Virus record (IMG/VR): IMGVR_UViG_3300021963_000072
Span: 27,364-91,363 of that record
Origin: a virus
Reading direction: 5' to 3' (one strand)
DNA: 64,000 bases
Shown: positions 14,781 through 23,968 of the stretch, in pieces
Layout of the letters: every line of letters starts with the position of its first letter
How positions within the stretch are numbered: position 1 is the first letter of the stretch
Notes under the pieces: generated by a model
What the model was told of the DNA's origin: nothing
What the model saw: the letters and a program-made list of their open reading frames with translations, nothing else
The model's database searches: none
Made by a program: the position numbers and the translations under genes

Positions 14781-16238
14781 TCACATGAGGTTCTTAACAG
14801 CAACTCTTCTGTAGTAACGGTTGCTGTTTGTAAGAATACGTCCAAGACCCTGGCCTGTGCCTTCTGCGAATGGGTTTGCAACCATTCCATAACGGGTCTT
14901 AAAGCCGATCTTAGGCTGGAAAGTATTCTCTCCAACTGCACGTACCATCTGGAGAGGTACATATGGGCAGTAGAAAAGTCCTGCGTCATAAGGTGAAGAA
15001 CCCTTATATCCAATAACATAGTATTGGGTTGCAGCATTATTTGCCGAATAAGGATCGATATAAACGCGGAATTTGCCCATCAGAACACCAGCAAAGGTGT
15101 TACCAGTGTCATCAACGTTCAGGTTTGCGTTGAGTGCTGGGGTGTAGTCAAGTACTCCTGCCATGGTCAGTGCCGAAGCAACGTCAGCAGAGCACATGAT
15201 TACGTTGCCCTTTCCTCTACGAGTTCTTTGTGCAATCTGGTTCGCATCTCTTTCGATTTGGAACAGAAGACCCTTGAACTTCTCAACTGACCAACGACCG
15301 TTGGAGTCAACGTCGAGGTCGAATACACCAGGAGTTGCAACGTTGAGGGTTGCACCCTGCTCAGCAACCTTGTAGATGGTTCTGATGACTTCACGGTTGA
15401 TTTCAGCAAGAATCTCTGTTGAGAGAATGTTTGCTAATTCCGCTTCAGCATTCAGACCATGGATTGCCTTCAGGTCTTGTGCAAGCTCAAGGCTGTATTC
15501 TGCCTTCAGTGCTCTTGACTTGGCTTCAACAAGAACCTTCTCGATTGAGAATGCCATCTCGTTGAACTGATCGCCACTTCCAAGTGCCTCAGAAGTTGCG
15601 GTGTCCATTGCCTGACCAACTTTATAGTCAAGCTCACTTGCTGTTGCAGTTGGGTTCAGGAGACCTGGGTTATTTTGTGATCCACCAGCTGCGGGAGGAG
15701 CATCGGCAGTAGTACCCATACCAACAGAAGCACCGGATCCTGCTTCTCTGGTGTACTGTCCAAGAGGACCATTGAATCCAGAATCTTGTCCGGAGAAAGA
15801 TGTATCTGGCTCATTGAACAGAGCTTCTGCACCGTTCTGGTCATTGTAACGTGATCTCATTGCGAAGATGAGTCCTGTTGGTCCGTTCATTGGTTGAACG
15901 CCAGCAAGATCATATGCAACAAGGTTTGGCATTGAACGTCTGATCAATGAGATCAGTACGGGATCAAAACCTGCTACTGGACCTGCAGAATCTGCAGCTC
16001 CACCGAATCCAGGACCACCAACTCCATTACCACCTACGGCGCCGGAATTTGTATTTACGGTTGGAGTTTCGGTGAGAAGACCACCAGCATTAAATGCTGA
16101 TTGCTCTCTTAAAAACTTTTCTTGATTTTCTAACAGGACTGCGGTTACGGCTCTTCTGTGGGAATCATTGATTGGATCGCATCCTTCGTGATTCAGAAGA
16201 GGTGCCCACTTTTCCTGCAATCTTTCTGATTGAAACAT
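14781..16238 (-). CDS. 23: major capsid protein gp23
   Basis: A 485-residue major capsid protein (T4: 521). The N-terminus MFQSERLQEKWAPLLNHEG with the Gly-rich segment up to about residue 85 is the part expected to be removed by gp21. Typical gp23 segments are FDPVLISLIRRSMPNLVAYD, GVQPMNGPTGLIFAMRSRY, then KRTLKAEYSLELAQDLKA-like KALKAEYSLELAQDLKAI and, near the end, KIGFKTRYGMVANPFA. Base composition is distinctly more GC-rich than the surrounding tail genes, as expected of a highly expressed gene. An AAAGG Shine-Dalgarno precedes the ATG. Confidence 0.98.
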   Translation of the reverse strand: MFQSERLQEKWAPLLNHEGCDPINDSHRRAVTAVLLENQEKFLREQSAFNAGGLLTETPTVNTNSGAVGGNGVGGPGFGGAADSAGPVAGFDPVLISLIRRSMPNLVAYDLAGVQPMNGPTGLIFAMRSRYNDQNGAEALFNEPDTSFSGQDSGFNGPLGQYTREAGSGASVGMGTTADAPPAAGGSQNNPGLLNPTATASELDYKVGQAMDTATSEALGSGDQFNEMAFSIEKVLVEAKSRALKAEYSLELAQDLKAIHGLNAEAELANILSTEILAEINREVIRTIYKVAEQGATLNVATPGVFDLDVDSNGRWSVEKFKGLLFQIERDANQIAQRTRRGKGNVIMCSADVASALTMAGVLDYTPALNANLNVDDTGNTFAGVLMGKFRVYIDPYSANNAATQYYVIGYKGSSPYDAGLFYCPYVPLQMVRAVGENTFQPKIGFKTRYGMVANPFAEGTGQGLGRILTNSNRYYRRVAVKNLM

Positions 16239-16288
16239 TGCGTGTTACCTTTTACTAAAGTGCGTTTTTTGTTTGACTAATATTGAAT

Positions 16289-17539
16289 TCAGTTTTTTGC
16301 AACTGATGAAAGAGTTCTCAGATATGATTCCATTGTTTGTGAATGGAATTCGGGAACGATTTCTGTACCCTCTGAAAGAGTTTCAGTTGTTGCCGATGGA
16401 GATACTACTCTTGAAGGAAAATATGATTCCTTCAATGTCTCCAATTTTTCACGATATTCTTCTTCACTTTCAAACTCAACACTTTCGGAAAGTGAAGCGA
16501 GCTTTTCCTTCTGAGAAAGTGCAAGACCCTCAGCTACATTATCAAAGATTCCTACTGCAACCGACTCTGCGAGACGCTTGTTTAAGGAGATATTTTTCTC
16601 AATTTGCTCGTTGAGTTTTGTCTCCATGTCATCAAGTTTTTCTACCATACTCTCAAGTACATCATATTTCTCTTCAGGGATTTCTACATAATGTTCTTCA
16701 AAAAGATTCCTCATTCCTTGAATGAAGGATTCTGTCATTTCTGTTCTAAGTCCTTGCTCAACTGCAAGGGCATTTTCTTCTAACCATTCTTGAGCAACGT
16801 ACTCAAGATAAGCATCTGTTCTTTCTTCAAGAACAGACTTAATCTCGGCAACTTCTTCTACCAATCTTTCTTCATAATGTGCCTCAAGAGATTCACGAAT
16901 CTCTGAAACTTTAGAACGAAGTGCTGCCTCAAAAATGATTTTTGCTTTTTCTTGGAATTCTTCAGAGAGTTCCTCACCTTCAAGGAGAGCATTAACATCT
17001 TCTTCGATGTCAAACTCTTCCTTCTTCATTTCATCTTCATCATCTTCTTCATCATCTTCTTTCTTGGACTTCTTCTTAGATTCTTTTGAATCTTCCTTCT
17101 CATCCTCTTTTGAATCTTCTTCCTCTTCTGCTTCTGCAATTACTTCATCATACTCATCTTCCAGTTCTTCCTCTTCTTTGACTGGATTTGCCATCTTCTT
17201 CATGGACTCACCAGCACTACGAGAAACTGTAGAACCTCCTGTTGTTGCATAGGCAGGAGCTTTCTTCATACCTTCAGCAGATTTTGCACCCTTTCCAACT
17301 ACATCGCTTACTTTTTTAATTGGTGATGCAGCATCTCCAAGTTTTGCTGGTCCATTTGCATCATTTGTGTAATTGTCTGGTGTTGGTCCACCAAGATCCG
17401 TCCAACTTGTTGATTGACCATCAGGAATACCTGTGGTCAATTTGTGCATTGGCTCTGCTGCTTTTGAACCGGCATTGATAGCAGTTTTGGATTGTGTAGT
17501 GCCTGCTTCCATTTCCTGTAAATTTTTACCACGGGACAT
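16289..17539 (-). CDS. 22: prohead core scaffold gp22
   Basis: A 416-residue scaffold that fills the prohead core and is digested by gp21. Residues about 1-110 are Ser/Gly/Ala-rich; 120-185 form a highly charged Glu/Lys/Asp stretch (for example SKKKSKKEDDEEDDEDE); 185-340 are predicted helical coiled coil rich in Glu. The C-terminal FHSQTMESYLRTLSSVAKN is typical of gp22. It is much longer than T4 gp22 (269) because of the N-terminal extension and acidic stretch. It starts with GGAG before the ATG and a late TATAAATA box about 41 nt upstream. Confidence 0.95.
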   Translation of the reverse strand: MSRGKNLQEMEAGTTQSKTAINAGSKAAEPMHKLTTGIPDGQSTSWTDLGGPTPDNYTNDANGPAKLGDAASPIKKVSDVVGKGAKSAEGMKKAPAYATTGGSTVSRSAGESMKKMANPVKEEEELEDEYDEVIAEAEEEEDSKEDEKEDSKESKKKSKKEDDEEDDEDEMKKEEFDIEEDVNALLEGEELSEEFQEKAKIIFEAALRSKVSEIRESLEAHYEERLVEEVAEIKSVLEERTDAYLEYVAQEWLEENALAVEQGLRTEMTESFIQGMRNLFEEHYVEIPEEKYDVLESMVEKLDDMETKLNEQIEKNISLNKRLAESVAVGIFDNVAEGLALSQKEKLASLSESVEFESEEEYREKLETLKESYFPSRVVSPSATTETLSEGTEIVPEFHSQTMESYLRTLSSVAKN

Positions 17540-17579
17540 TTGAACTCTCCGTTAAACTATATTAGTAAATAACTATATT

Positions 17580-17587
17580 TATTTATA
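17580..17587 (-). promoter_or_regulatory. late promoter -10 box TATAAATA before gp22
   Basis: Exact TATAAATA on the minus strand in the 58-bp gap between gp21 and gp22, about 41 nt before the gp22 ATG. It would boost gp22 and gp23 expression. Confidence 0.75.
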
Positions 17588-17597
17588 AATTAATTAA

Positions 17598-18242
17598 TTA
17601 CAACGAATTTAAAAACTCGTTGAAAAGATTAAGTTTATGCTCTTCAAGAGCACGTTGACTTACAAATCTTTCGACTTTGGATTGTAAAATGTGAACTTTT
17701 TGTTCTAAAACGCCATTATTCCAAATCCATTCAACACCTTCCATGATCCCGTTTACGAATGCATCGGGAGCTGAAGGATCTGCAACAATATCTGCTGCAG
17801 TTGCTAACATAAAGTCATCATTAACAACTTTTACTCCATTTCTTTCGACGAGAGAACCAACTCCTCTTGAAGAAACCCCGAGTTTTACACCTTCACCAAT
17901 GAGTGATGATGCAATTTTTCCCATTGGAGTATCAAGAATTTTTGCTTTTCCTACAAAATTATTTCCATCTTCTTTTAAAGATGTAATCATATGTGAAACC
18001 CTATCCAGGTTTACTGTTGGACCATCTGGATGTCCGAGTTCACCAAGAGCTCGTCCTTTTTGAATATAATTTTCATTGTATCTTTGTACTTCTCTTTGCA
18101 GAGTTTCCATTGGATACATACGACCATTACGGTTCTTTATATTAGCTTGAAGAAAAGTCCCTTCAATATGAAGAGATTTTTTGCCATCCTTACCTTCAGT
18201 AATAAAATTTACTGATTCTATTTCTTCTGTGATTAGTTTCAT
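17598..18242 (-). CDS. 21: prohead core protease gp21
   Basis: A 214-residue serine protease of the T4 prohead family (peptidase family U9/S-type herpesvirus-assemblin-like fold); it cleaves scaffold and gp23 during head maturation. GELGHP with H71 and LGVSSRGVGS with S124/S125 hold the likely catalytic His and Ser; both segments are conserved in T4 gp21. Length equals T4 gp21 (212). It begins 4 nt after the stop of the 18247-18522 gene and is followed by the late promoter for gp22. Confidence 0.96.
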   Translation of the reverse strand: MKLITEEIESVNFITEGKDGKKSLHIEGTFLQANIKNRNGRMYPMETLQREVQRYNENYIQKGRALGELGHPDGPTVNLDRVSHMITSLKEDGNNFVGKAKILDTPMGKIASSLIGEGVKLGVSSRGVGSLVERNGVKVVNDDFMLATAADIVADPSAPDAFVNGIMEGVEWIWNNGVLEQKVHILQSKVERFVSQRALEEHKLNLFNEFLNSL

Positions 18243-18246
18243 GAGA

Positions 18247-18522
18247 TTAGTTAGTAAATCCTACTTGTGATCCCTTCACTGCAGCATTTGCAGCAAGAAT
18301 GCAATGGGATGATTGCTTTTGTAAATATTCTGTAGTTCCTCTCATAAGAGTAAAAGACCCAATTCCTGGACCACTTTGAGATTCAACAACAGTCACCAGA
18401 TAATCATCGGTGGTAGAAGTGTTAACTAATCTAACAACAGTTGCCGCACTAAAACTGGTTGCAGTTCCAGTTGAAGTTGGTAAAGCTGCTTCTGACCCAA
18501 GTATTTTGATTCTATACGACAT
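18247..18522 (-). CDS. small virion-associated protein between gp67 and gp21
   Basis: A 91-residue beta-rich protein starting MSYRIKILGSEAALPTSTGT, with VVRLVNTSTTDDYLVTV and YLQKQSSHCILA. It resembles a small protein commonly found at this location in T4-like cyanophages; function unknown, possibly head decoration or assembly. It occupies the place of T4 gp68. A late TATAAATA box ends 16 nt upstream of the ATG. Confidence 0.8.
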   Translation of the reverse strand: MSYRIKILGSEAALPTSTGTATSFSAATVVRLVNTSTTDDYLVTVVESQSGPGIGSFTLMRGTTEYLQKQSSHCILAANAAVKGSQVGFTN

Positions 18523-18537
18523 TATTATATAAGATAA

Positions 18538-18545
18538 TATTTATA
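18538..18545 (-). promoter_or_regulatory. late promoter -10 box TATAAATA
   Basis: Exact TATAAATA (minus) in the gap before the 18522 start, preceded by a related GATAAATA 8 nt upstream. Confidence 0.65.
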
Positions 18546-18555
18546 TTAATATTTA

Positions 18556-18705
18556 TCAATCGTTGGAATTAAAGAAACTTGCTGCAATTTCTGGCTTTAC
18601 AGAATCTACTTTTTCTGCAGCTTTTGCAAAAAGAAGGTCTTTAATTTTATCACTAACTTGCGATGGTGATTCATCTGAAACAATTAAGTCAATAAGTTCT
18701 TCCAT
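18556..18705 (-). CDS. 67: short prohead core protein, gp67-like
   Basis: A 49-residue ORF, beginning MEELIDLIVSDESPSQVSDK and ending ASFFNSND, followed by TGA and TAA in frame. It lies between gp20 and gp21, where T4 has gp67 and gp68, and is acidic/helical like those prohead core peptides. Cyanophage gp67 proteins are of similar small size. Homology is inferred from position, size and the M-E-E-L-I-D-L-I start; T4 gp67 is longer (80). Confidence 0.7.
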   Translation of the reverse strand: MEELIDLIVSDESPSQVSDKIKDLLFAKAAEKVDSVKPEIAASFFNSND

Positions 18706-18716
18706 AGTTTTTTCTA

Positions 18717-20432
18717 TTATTTTTTGCTATTTATACCATTCACTGGTTTTGTTGTTGGAGGTTCTGCAACTTTTGCACTAAAATCTGGAGGTGTAGAATC
18801 CAAAGGGACTGTTCCAGAAGCACCATTAATTGCATCACCTCCAGTAGGAAGAGGTAATCCAGTTTCTGGATCAATTGGTGCATTTGGATCTGGTATTTTT
18901 CCAGATTTAATTTCTTTTTTAATTTTTTGATCTTCTTCTATAATTTCTTGATCTGTTTGATGAAGAATCTTACTTCTGACATATTCTTGAGAAAAATATT
19001 TGCCAATATAAGGTTCTGCAGTTGCAGCAAGATTTAATCTTTCCGTCATAAGTTCTGCATCCTTAAGTTCAGAGAAGTGATTATCATAAAGAAAATCATA
19101 TTGTATATGTTGGGACATTTCTTCCCAATCTTCAGGAGTGATAATGTTCTTAAGAACTAATTGTGTTTTTAATAAATCGTGAAAAAGATTTGAAAATCTT
19201 TTTCTAAGACGACCTACAAATTTAGTAAATTTAAGTTCATCCCTTAAAATTTCTGAAGATCTTCCAAGATTGAATCCACCTTCACCTTCCATTCTTGAGG
19301 GAGGAACATTTAATGATCTATAAAGTTTTGCTTGAAAATATTTAATATCTGTAATTTCTCCTAAATTTTGTCCACCAGGAAGAGTTGTAATTTCAGTTCC
19401 ACGACCACCTTCTCTACGAGGTAACCAGAAGTCCTCAAGCATACTCATGAATTTTTTATCGTCACGAATTTCTCCGGTGTTTGCATCGTACACCATTTTA
19501 TTTCTATAACGCATCATTACATCACGAAGGTATTGCTCGGCTTTCATTTTAGGAAGATTTCCCACATCGATGTAAAAAATTCTTCTTTCTGGCGCTCTTG
19601 ATAATCTATAAATGACAAGAGAATCCTCAATCATGCGAAGTTGATTGAGAGATTTAATTGCTTTATTCAGATAAGACAAAACAATTTTTTTATTTCTATC
19701 TACTAATCCTGAAGTACAATAAGCTACAGCATCTCTAGCAATCTTTATTCCAGATTTTGATGCTGAATGCATGTCCATTATTGTGGCATTTCTTCCAGCA
19801 GTCCCTTGTCCGGGAGTATATAAAAAATATTCATAAATTTCCGGAAAAGGATAATTTAATGGATTCTCTTCTTTTCCTGGTGTATTAGTTGGTATAGATG
19901 CTCCAGAAGCATCTCTTTTCTTTTTTTCCTTTCTAACATAACGAATATTCATGGGATCAATATATCTTAACTCTTGAATCCCATCTTGTGGTCTTTTAAA
20001 ATCAATTACTTTATGGTAAAAGATTCTTCCATCTACATACCAACTTCTATAAATCTCATGACACTTCTTATCAAAATCCAATAAATTTAAAATATGTTTA
20101 AATTCTTCTCTAATTTTAGTTTTAATTCCATCACTTGCTTTCAAATTTGATAATTCAATTTGAACTGGCGCATCATTAGAATCTGAAACAATAGCTTCAT
20201 TAACAATATCTTCAATGGCACTATCCACCTCTGGATGAAGTGCCATCTCTCTATATCTTTTAATTAATTCAAATTCATTTCTATATACGCCTTCAATATC
20301 TACATAAGAACCAAAAAATCCAGACGTTAAATAATGATCAACCCCATCCTCGTTGTTGACGGGGACGGGGGATAATGCAGATTTTGGTAATTTATTATCG
20401 TCTTCAATAGAAAATCCGAACAATTTAGTCAT
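18717..20432 (-). CDS. 20: portal vertex protein gp20
   Basis: A 571-residue portal (T4: 524), a dodecamer at the head-tail vertex through which DNA is packaged. Visible family segments include FGSYVDIEGVYRNEFELIKRY, HPEVDSAIEDIVNEAIV, RRIFYIDVGNLPKMKAEQYL, DFWLPRREGGRGTEITTLPG and NVPPSRMEGEGGFNLGRSSE. The C-terminus has a Pro-rich tail. It is followed at once by the gp67-like ORF and preceded by a weak late-type box at 20459. Confidence 0.98.
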   Translation of the reverse strand: MTKLFGFSIEDDNKLPKSALSPVPVNNEDGVDHYLTSGFFGSYVDIEGVYRNEFELIKRYREMALHPEVDSAIEDIVNEAIVSDSNDAPVQIELSNLKASDGIKTKIREEFKHILNLLDFDKKCHEIYRSWYVDGRIFYHKVIDFKRPQDGIQELRYIDPMNIRYVRKEKKKRDASGASIPTNTPGKEENPLNYPFPEIYEYFLYTPGQGTAGRNATIMDMHSASKSGIKIARDAVAYCTSGLVDRNKKIVLSYLNKAIKSLNQLRMIEDSLVIYRLSRAPERRIFYIDVGNLPKMKAEQYLRDVMMRYRNKMVYDANTGEIRDDKKFMSMLEDFWLPRREGGRGTEITTLPGGQNLGEITDIKYFQAKLYRSLNVPPSRMEGEGGFNLGRSSEILRDELKFTKFVGRLRKRFSNLFHDLLKTQLVLKNIITPEDWEEMSQHIQYDFLYDNHFSELKDAELMTERLNLAATAEPYIGKYFSQEYVRSKILHQTDQEIIEEDQKIKKEIKSGKIPDPNAPIDPETGLPLPTGGDAINGASGTVPLDSTPPDFSAKVAEPPTTKPVNGINSKK

Positions 20433-20458
20433 TATTAAATATTTTTAGAATTTTCTAC

Positions 20459-20466
20459 TATTTATT
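20459..20466 (-). promoter_or_regulatory. late-type -10 box AATAAATA before gp20
   Basis: AATAAATA on the minus strand, about 27 nt before the gp20 ATG. One mismatch from the T4 late consensus. Confidence 0.45.
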
Positions 20467-20474
20467 CAACTAAA

Positions 20475-21176
20475 TTACACTACTCTATTGTTAGGAGCTT
20501 CTCCACCAACTGTTTCATTTGGTGCGTCAGCATCGTCAATTTCAAACCAGTTGACTTGGAATTCAACTGTGAATTCTTCAATTGTGTCGCCAGTGTCATA
20601 TGACAAGTCAATCTGAGAAACATTGGTTGGGAAGATGTCGTGCATCTTATATGCTCTCAGAACTGGTGGATTATATGCACCATTATTTGGTGGAGCATCA
20701 TTTCCAAGGAAAGAAGTTGAAGTGATAACTTCAGTACCATTTCTTGAATTTGATCTTCCAAGTTGTCTTACGATTGCATCAGTCATGTAGGACTGTGGAT
20801 TTACAGCACCAGAAGCATTATCGAGCTTAGAAATGTGGTTCATCCACTGTTCAAATGCATGTCTGAGGTTGAAGTCCTCATCGTTGATGATGGTAACTGT
20901 CCAGGTGTCAAATGTTCTGTCACCAGCAACTTTCAAGATACGTCCTCTAAAAGGAACGTCAATTGGTGCTACGTTTGATGCAGGCAGAGCTGCTGATTTG
21001 CACAAGAAGTTGAAGTCGGTAACATCATTATTTCCCCAATATTCGGTGATATTTGTTGGGAAACTTGGGATGGTTACTTCAAACAGATTTGGTCTTGCAC
21101 CGCCACCACGCAATCTATTTTTAAATTGCGAGATATTCTTTAATTCTGGTCTATTAGCATTTGCAAAAGCTGCCAT
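20475..21176 (-). CDS. 19: tail tube protein gp19
   Basis: A 233-residue tail tube subunit (T4: 163). RPNLFEVTIPSFPTNITEYW, FLCKSAALPASNV, DVPFRGRILKVAGDRTFDTW and HAFEQWMNHI are the core tube strands and helix; the C-terminal NVSQIDLSYDTGDTIEEFTV is also typical. It follows gp18 and has a strong GGAGG Shine-Dalgarno 8 nt before the ATG, consistent with high copy number. It is longer than T4 because of an inserted loop at about 130-175. Confidence 0.96.
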   Translation of the reverse strand: MAAFANANRPELKNISQFKNRLRGGGARPNLFEVTIPSFPTNITEYWGNNDVTDFNFLCKSAALPASNVAPIDVPFRGRILKVAGDRTFDTWTVTIINDEDFNLRHAFEQWMNHISKLDNASGAVNPQSYMTDAIVRQLGRSNSRNGTEVITSTSFLGNDAPPNNGAYNPPVLRAYKMHDIFPTNVSQIDLSYDTGDTIEEFTVEFQVNWFEIDDADAPNETVGGEAPNNRVV

Positions 21177-21217
21177 TGTTAGGTCCTCCGTTGTTTGTTA
21201 TTATTTGGTTACATTAA

Positions 21218-23905
21218 TTAAACAGTTCCGGCAACTTCACCGAAGCTTACTCCAGTTCTTGTCGCAACGAAGGTCAAGGTTACATAATTAATTGACTTAG
21301 TTGGCTTGAGGTAAATGTCAGCTCTAAATTCATTATTATCAATGAGGTCTGGAGTGTTGTTTGATTCATCGCAAACAATTAAATAACCATAGAGTCCTCT
21401 CTTAGCTTGAATTTCGGCAAGGAAAGGATCAACGAGAGATACAAAGTTTGCTCTAGTAATGTTATCGTTGATTTCAAAGAGTTGTGCATCTGCAAGTTTT
21501 TGCAGTGATTGCTCAACATAGAGGAACAATCTTCTAACATTAATTCTATCGAATGCAGAAGCATATCCAAGAGCAGTTTTATCTCCGAAGAGAAGAGTTC
21601 CAAGTCCAGGTTGAGTGATGATTGGATTTACTCTTGCTGTGTACAGAGAATCTCTTTGTGCCTTATTTGGATTGTATGCAAGTTTAACTGCGTTGTTCAG
21701 AATTCCTCTTTGCTGTCCAGCAGGTGAATACCATGGATATGCTTCAAGAGATGTTCTAACCATCAGACCAGCAACGTCTCCGTTACATGGAATGTATCTG
21801 AATGCATTGTTGAATCTATCATACATGTACTTGTATCCACTATCAAATACTGCATAAGAAGAGGATGCAAGAGTGCTGAAGAACTCTACAACGTTATCCG
21901 TAATGTCATCAGTGCTAACGAATCCGAGTCCATCACCAAGAACATCTGTTCTGTGTGGTGAGATGCAAGCAATGCAATCTCCTCTGTCTTCGGCAATAGC
22001 AATCAGGTTTTGTGCTTTTGCTTGTGACTCTTCCTTATCTTCAAGTCCTGGTCCCATCAGCAAGAAGTCGATTGCAATTTCGTCCTTATCAGCAAAGTAA
22101 TCATATGCATTAAGAACTTGTCCCAATGTTGCCTTCAAACTTCCTGTTGTGCTTGTTGATGCCAAACTTACAGTTGCAGCATTATTTACCGCAACAATTT
22201 GAGCTTGTACTACTGGATCAGCAGATGATGGAGGAAGTTCTGGAGTATAATCCTTACCCCCAGTTAACTTATAAAGTTTTGGTCCAACGACTGCAAAAGT
22301 TCTTTCTTTTCCTTCTTGGAACCAAAGTCCATCTGCAGCTGGAACTGGAATCCAGGTGTAAGTTCCATCAGCATTTACTACAAATCCTGAAGCATAAGTT
22401 ACTTCATTATTTGAAATATCTGATGGGTTTGCACCAGCAAAGATATACTCAGAGTAAACTGCAAGATAATCTTTGTAGAATAATCTTTGTGGGGGATTTA
22501 TTGCAGAAATTGCATCAAGTGACTTGGAAAGTGATGTGTGCTTCTCAAGAAGATTTCCCTTAATTCCACTTACTGTTCCGAGATCATCGAAAATTGCAAT
22601 GTGGAGGGCATCATTTCTTCCCTTTCTATCAGCAACCCACTGGTTGGTTGTTGGCTTCTGTGCGATTGACTTCCAAGAAACTGAACCAGTTTCAAGAGCA
22701 ATAAATTGCTCATTATACCAGTCCTTAATATCACTTCCTTGATCCAATGTTACCGTAGCAACTCCAACACCAGAGGTGTTGCGAACTACAATTTGGTTTC
22801 CTGGTTTAAATGATGCGTGTCTTGATCTGTTCTTATATTCGATTGGTGTCTCTGCTCCATCCGAATCAACTTTTGATGTAATTTTAACGTCAATTGTACC
22901 AAGAGTTGCATCTTTACCAGTAACGATTGCTTTCAGATAACCGTTTTCGGTAAAGAATCCACCGCCCTGATCATTTCTTCCAGTTCTTCTAACTGGTCTT
23001 CTAACTTGATCGATTGATACAGTAACACCAAATCCAACTTGAGCAGCAGTTGCAGCAACTCCACCTACATTGAGAATTTGGTCTGCCTTGTCGTCAATTA
23101 AAGCAATAGTTAAATTATTAGACCATGTTCCTGGATTCTTTCCAGCAAACATATACGGGATTACATCACCTTCTGTTCCAGCATAGTCATTGAGATTTTT
23201 AATCTTTAAATCTGGATCAGCAACGACGGAATCTGCAGCATCTTGAATTCCATCTACAATAATTCTGATTGGATTATCATTTGCAGTATTTCCTAAAATA
23301 CCATCATTAATGTAGATAATGTCATTAGATTCGTATCCTGAACCTCCATTAATTACACTTAAAGAAACAATTTCTCCAGTGGTTCCAATTCCAACAGAAA
23401 TAATTGCACCAGATCCTGGAGATGAAGTTCCATCACTAGAAGAAACGGTAAAACCGTATCCTACTGCAGCAGTTGATGCTAACAGTGATGCAGCGTTTAA
23501 TTGTGATAATTGATAAACACCTTCTGTTCTTGCACTGTCTGCAACATATTCTGTAGGACCACTTCCATATGCCGCAGTAATGGAGGTGAGTTCATCTTCT
23601 TGAGCGGTTCTTGTGCTGGAGTTTACAATTGTCTCTCCATCTGTTCTCACAACTTTAACTATTCCACCGTATGAGAGGAATGAGGATGCGGTCATCCAAT
23701 ACTCATACTGACCATCAGTACTTTGGGGTTTTCCAAAAACCCGAATTAACTCTTCTTCTGTTTCAATAGTAACAGGATCTTCTACCGGACCTTTTACAAA
23801 TGGTCCAGCAATAGCTCCGATGTTATCTACGATGTTGTCGATCCTTCCTACCGTTAAATCAACTTCCCTGATTAATACACCAGGAGATAATTGAGGAGTC
23901 GCCAT
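21218..23905 (-). CDS. 18: contractile tail sheath gp18
   Basis: An 895-residue sheath protein (T4: 659). The start MATPQLSPGVLIREVDLTVG and the C-terminal half (LLFGDKTALGYASAFDRINVRRLF, FEINDNITRANFVSLV) carry the polymerising sheath core. The extra length is mainly an inserted region about residues 110-250 that contains a glycine-rich GSGAIISVGIG...GGSGYESNDIIYIN module, the same type of module as in gp14, gp8 and the giant proteins. An AGGAG Shine-Dalgarno and a late-type box at 23939 precede it. Confidence 0.97.
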   Translation of the reverse strand: MATPQLSPGVLIREVDLTVGRIDNIVDNIGAIAGPFVKGPVEDPVTIETEEELIRVFGKPQSTDGQYEYWMTASSFLSYGGIVKVVRTDGETIVNSSTRTAQEDELTSITAAYGSGPTEYVADSARTEGVYQLSQLNAASLLASTAAVGYGFTVSSSDGTSSPGSGAIISVGIGTTGEIVSLSVINGGSGYESNDIIYINDGILGNTANDNPIRIIVDGIQDAADSVVADPDLKIKNLNDYAGTEGDVIPYMFAGKNPGTWSNNLTIALIDDKADQILNVGGVAATAAQVGFGVTVSIDQVRRPVRRTGRNDQGGGFFTENGYLKAIVTGKDATLGTIDVKITSKVDSDGAETPIEYKNRSRHASFKPGNQIVVRNTSGVGVATVTLDQGSDIKDWYNEQFIALETGSVSWKSIAQKPTTNQWVADRKGRNDALHIAIFDDLGTVSGIKGNLLEKHTSLSKSLDAISAINPPQRLFYKDYLAVYSEYIFAGANPSDISNNEVTYASGFVVNADGTYTWIPVPAADGLWFQEGKERTFAVVGPKLYKLTGGKDYTPELPPSSADPVVQAQIVAVNNAATVSLASTSTTGSLKATLGQVLNAYDYFADKDEIAIDFLLMGPGLEDKEESQAKAQNLIAIAEDRGDCIACISPHRTDVLGDGLGFVSTDDITDNVVEFFSTLASSSYAVFDSGYKYMYDRFNNAFRYIPCNGDVAGLMVRTSLEAYPWYSPAGQQRGILNNAVKLAYNPNKAQRDSLYTARVNPIITQPGLGTLLFGDKTALGYASAFDRINVRRLFLYVEQSLQKLADAQLFEINDNITRANFVSLVDPFLAEIQAKRGLYGYLIVCDESNNTPDLIDNNEFRADIYLKPTKSINYVTLTFVATRTGVSFGEVAGTV

Positions 23906-23938
23906 GTTTTTCTCCTAAGACTCAGTTTATCTAAAAAA

Positions 23939-23946
23939 TATTTATT
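23939..23946 (-). promoter_or_regulatory. late-type -10 box AATAAATA before gp18
   Basis: AATAAATA on the minus strand about 34 nt before the gp18 ATG, in the 63-bp gp17-gp18 gap. Confidence 0.5.
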
Positions 23947-23968
23947 AAAATAATGTTTTTCAGAATGA

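Noticed and set aside
16935-17252. Plus-strand Ser-rich open frame
   Set aside because: The poly-Ser arises from reading the Glu/Asp/Lys codons of gp22 backwards.
22126-22563. Plus-strand open frame within gp18
   Set aside because: Leu/Gln-rich product typical of a reverse-complement shadow of a Gly/Ala/Thr-coding gene.
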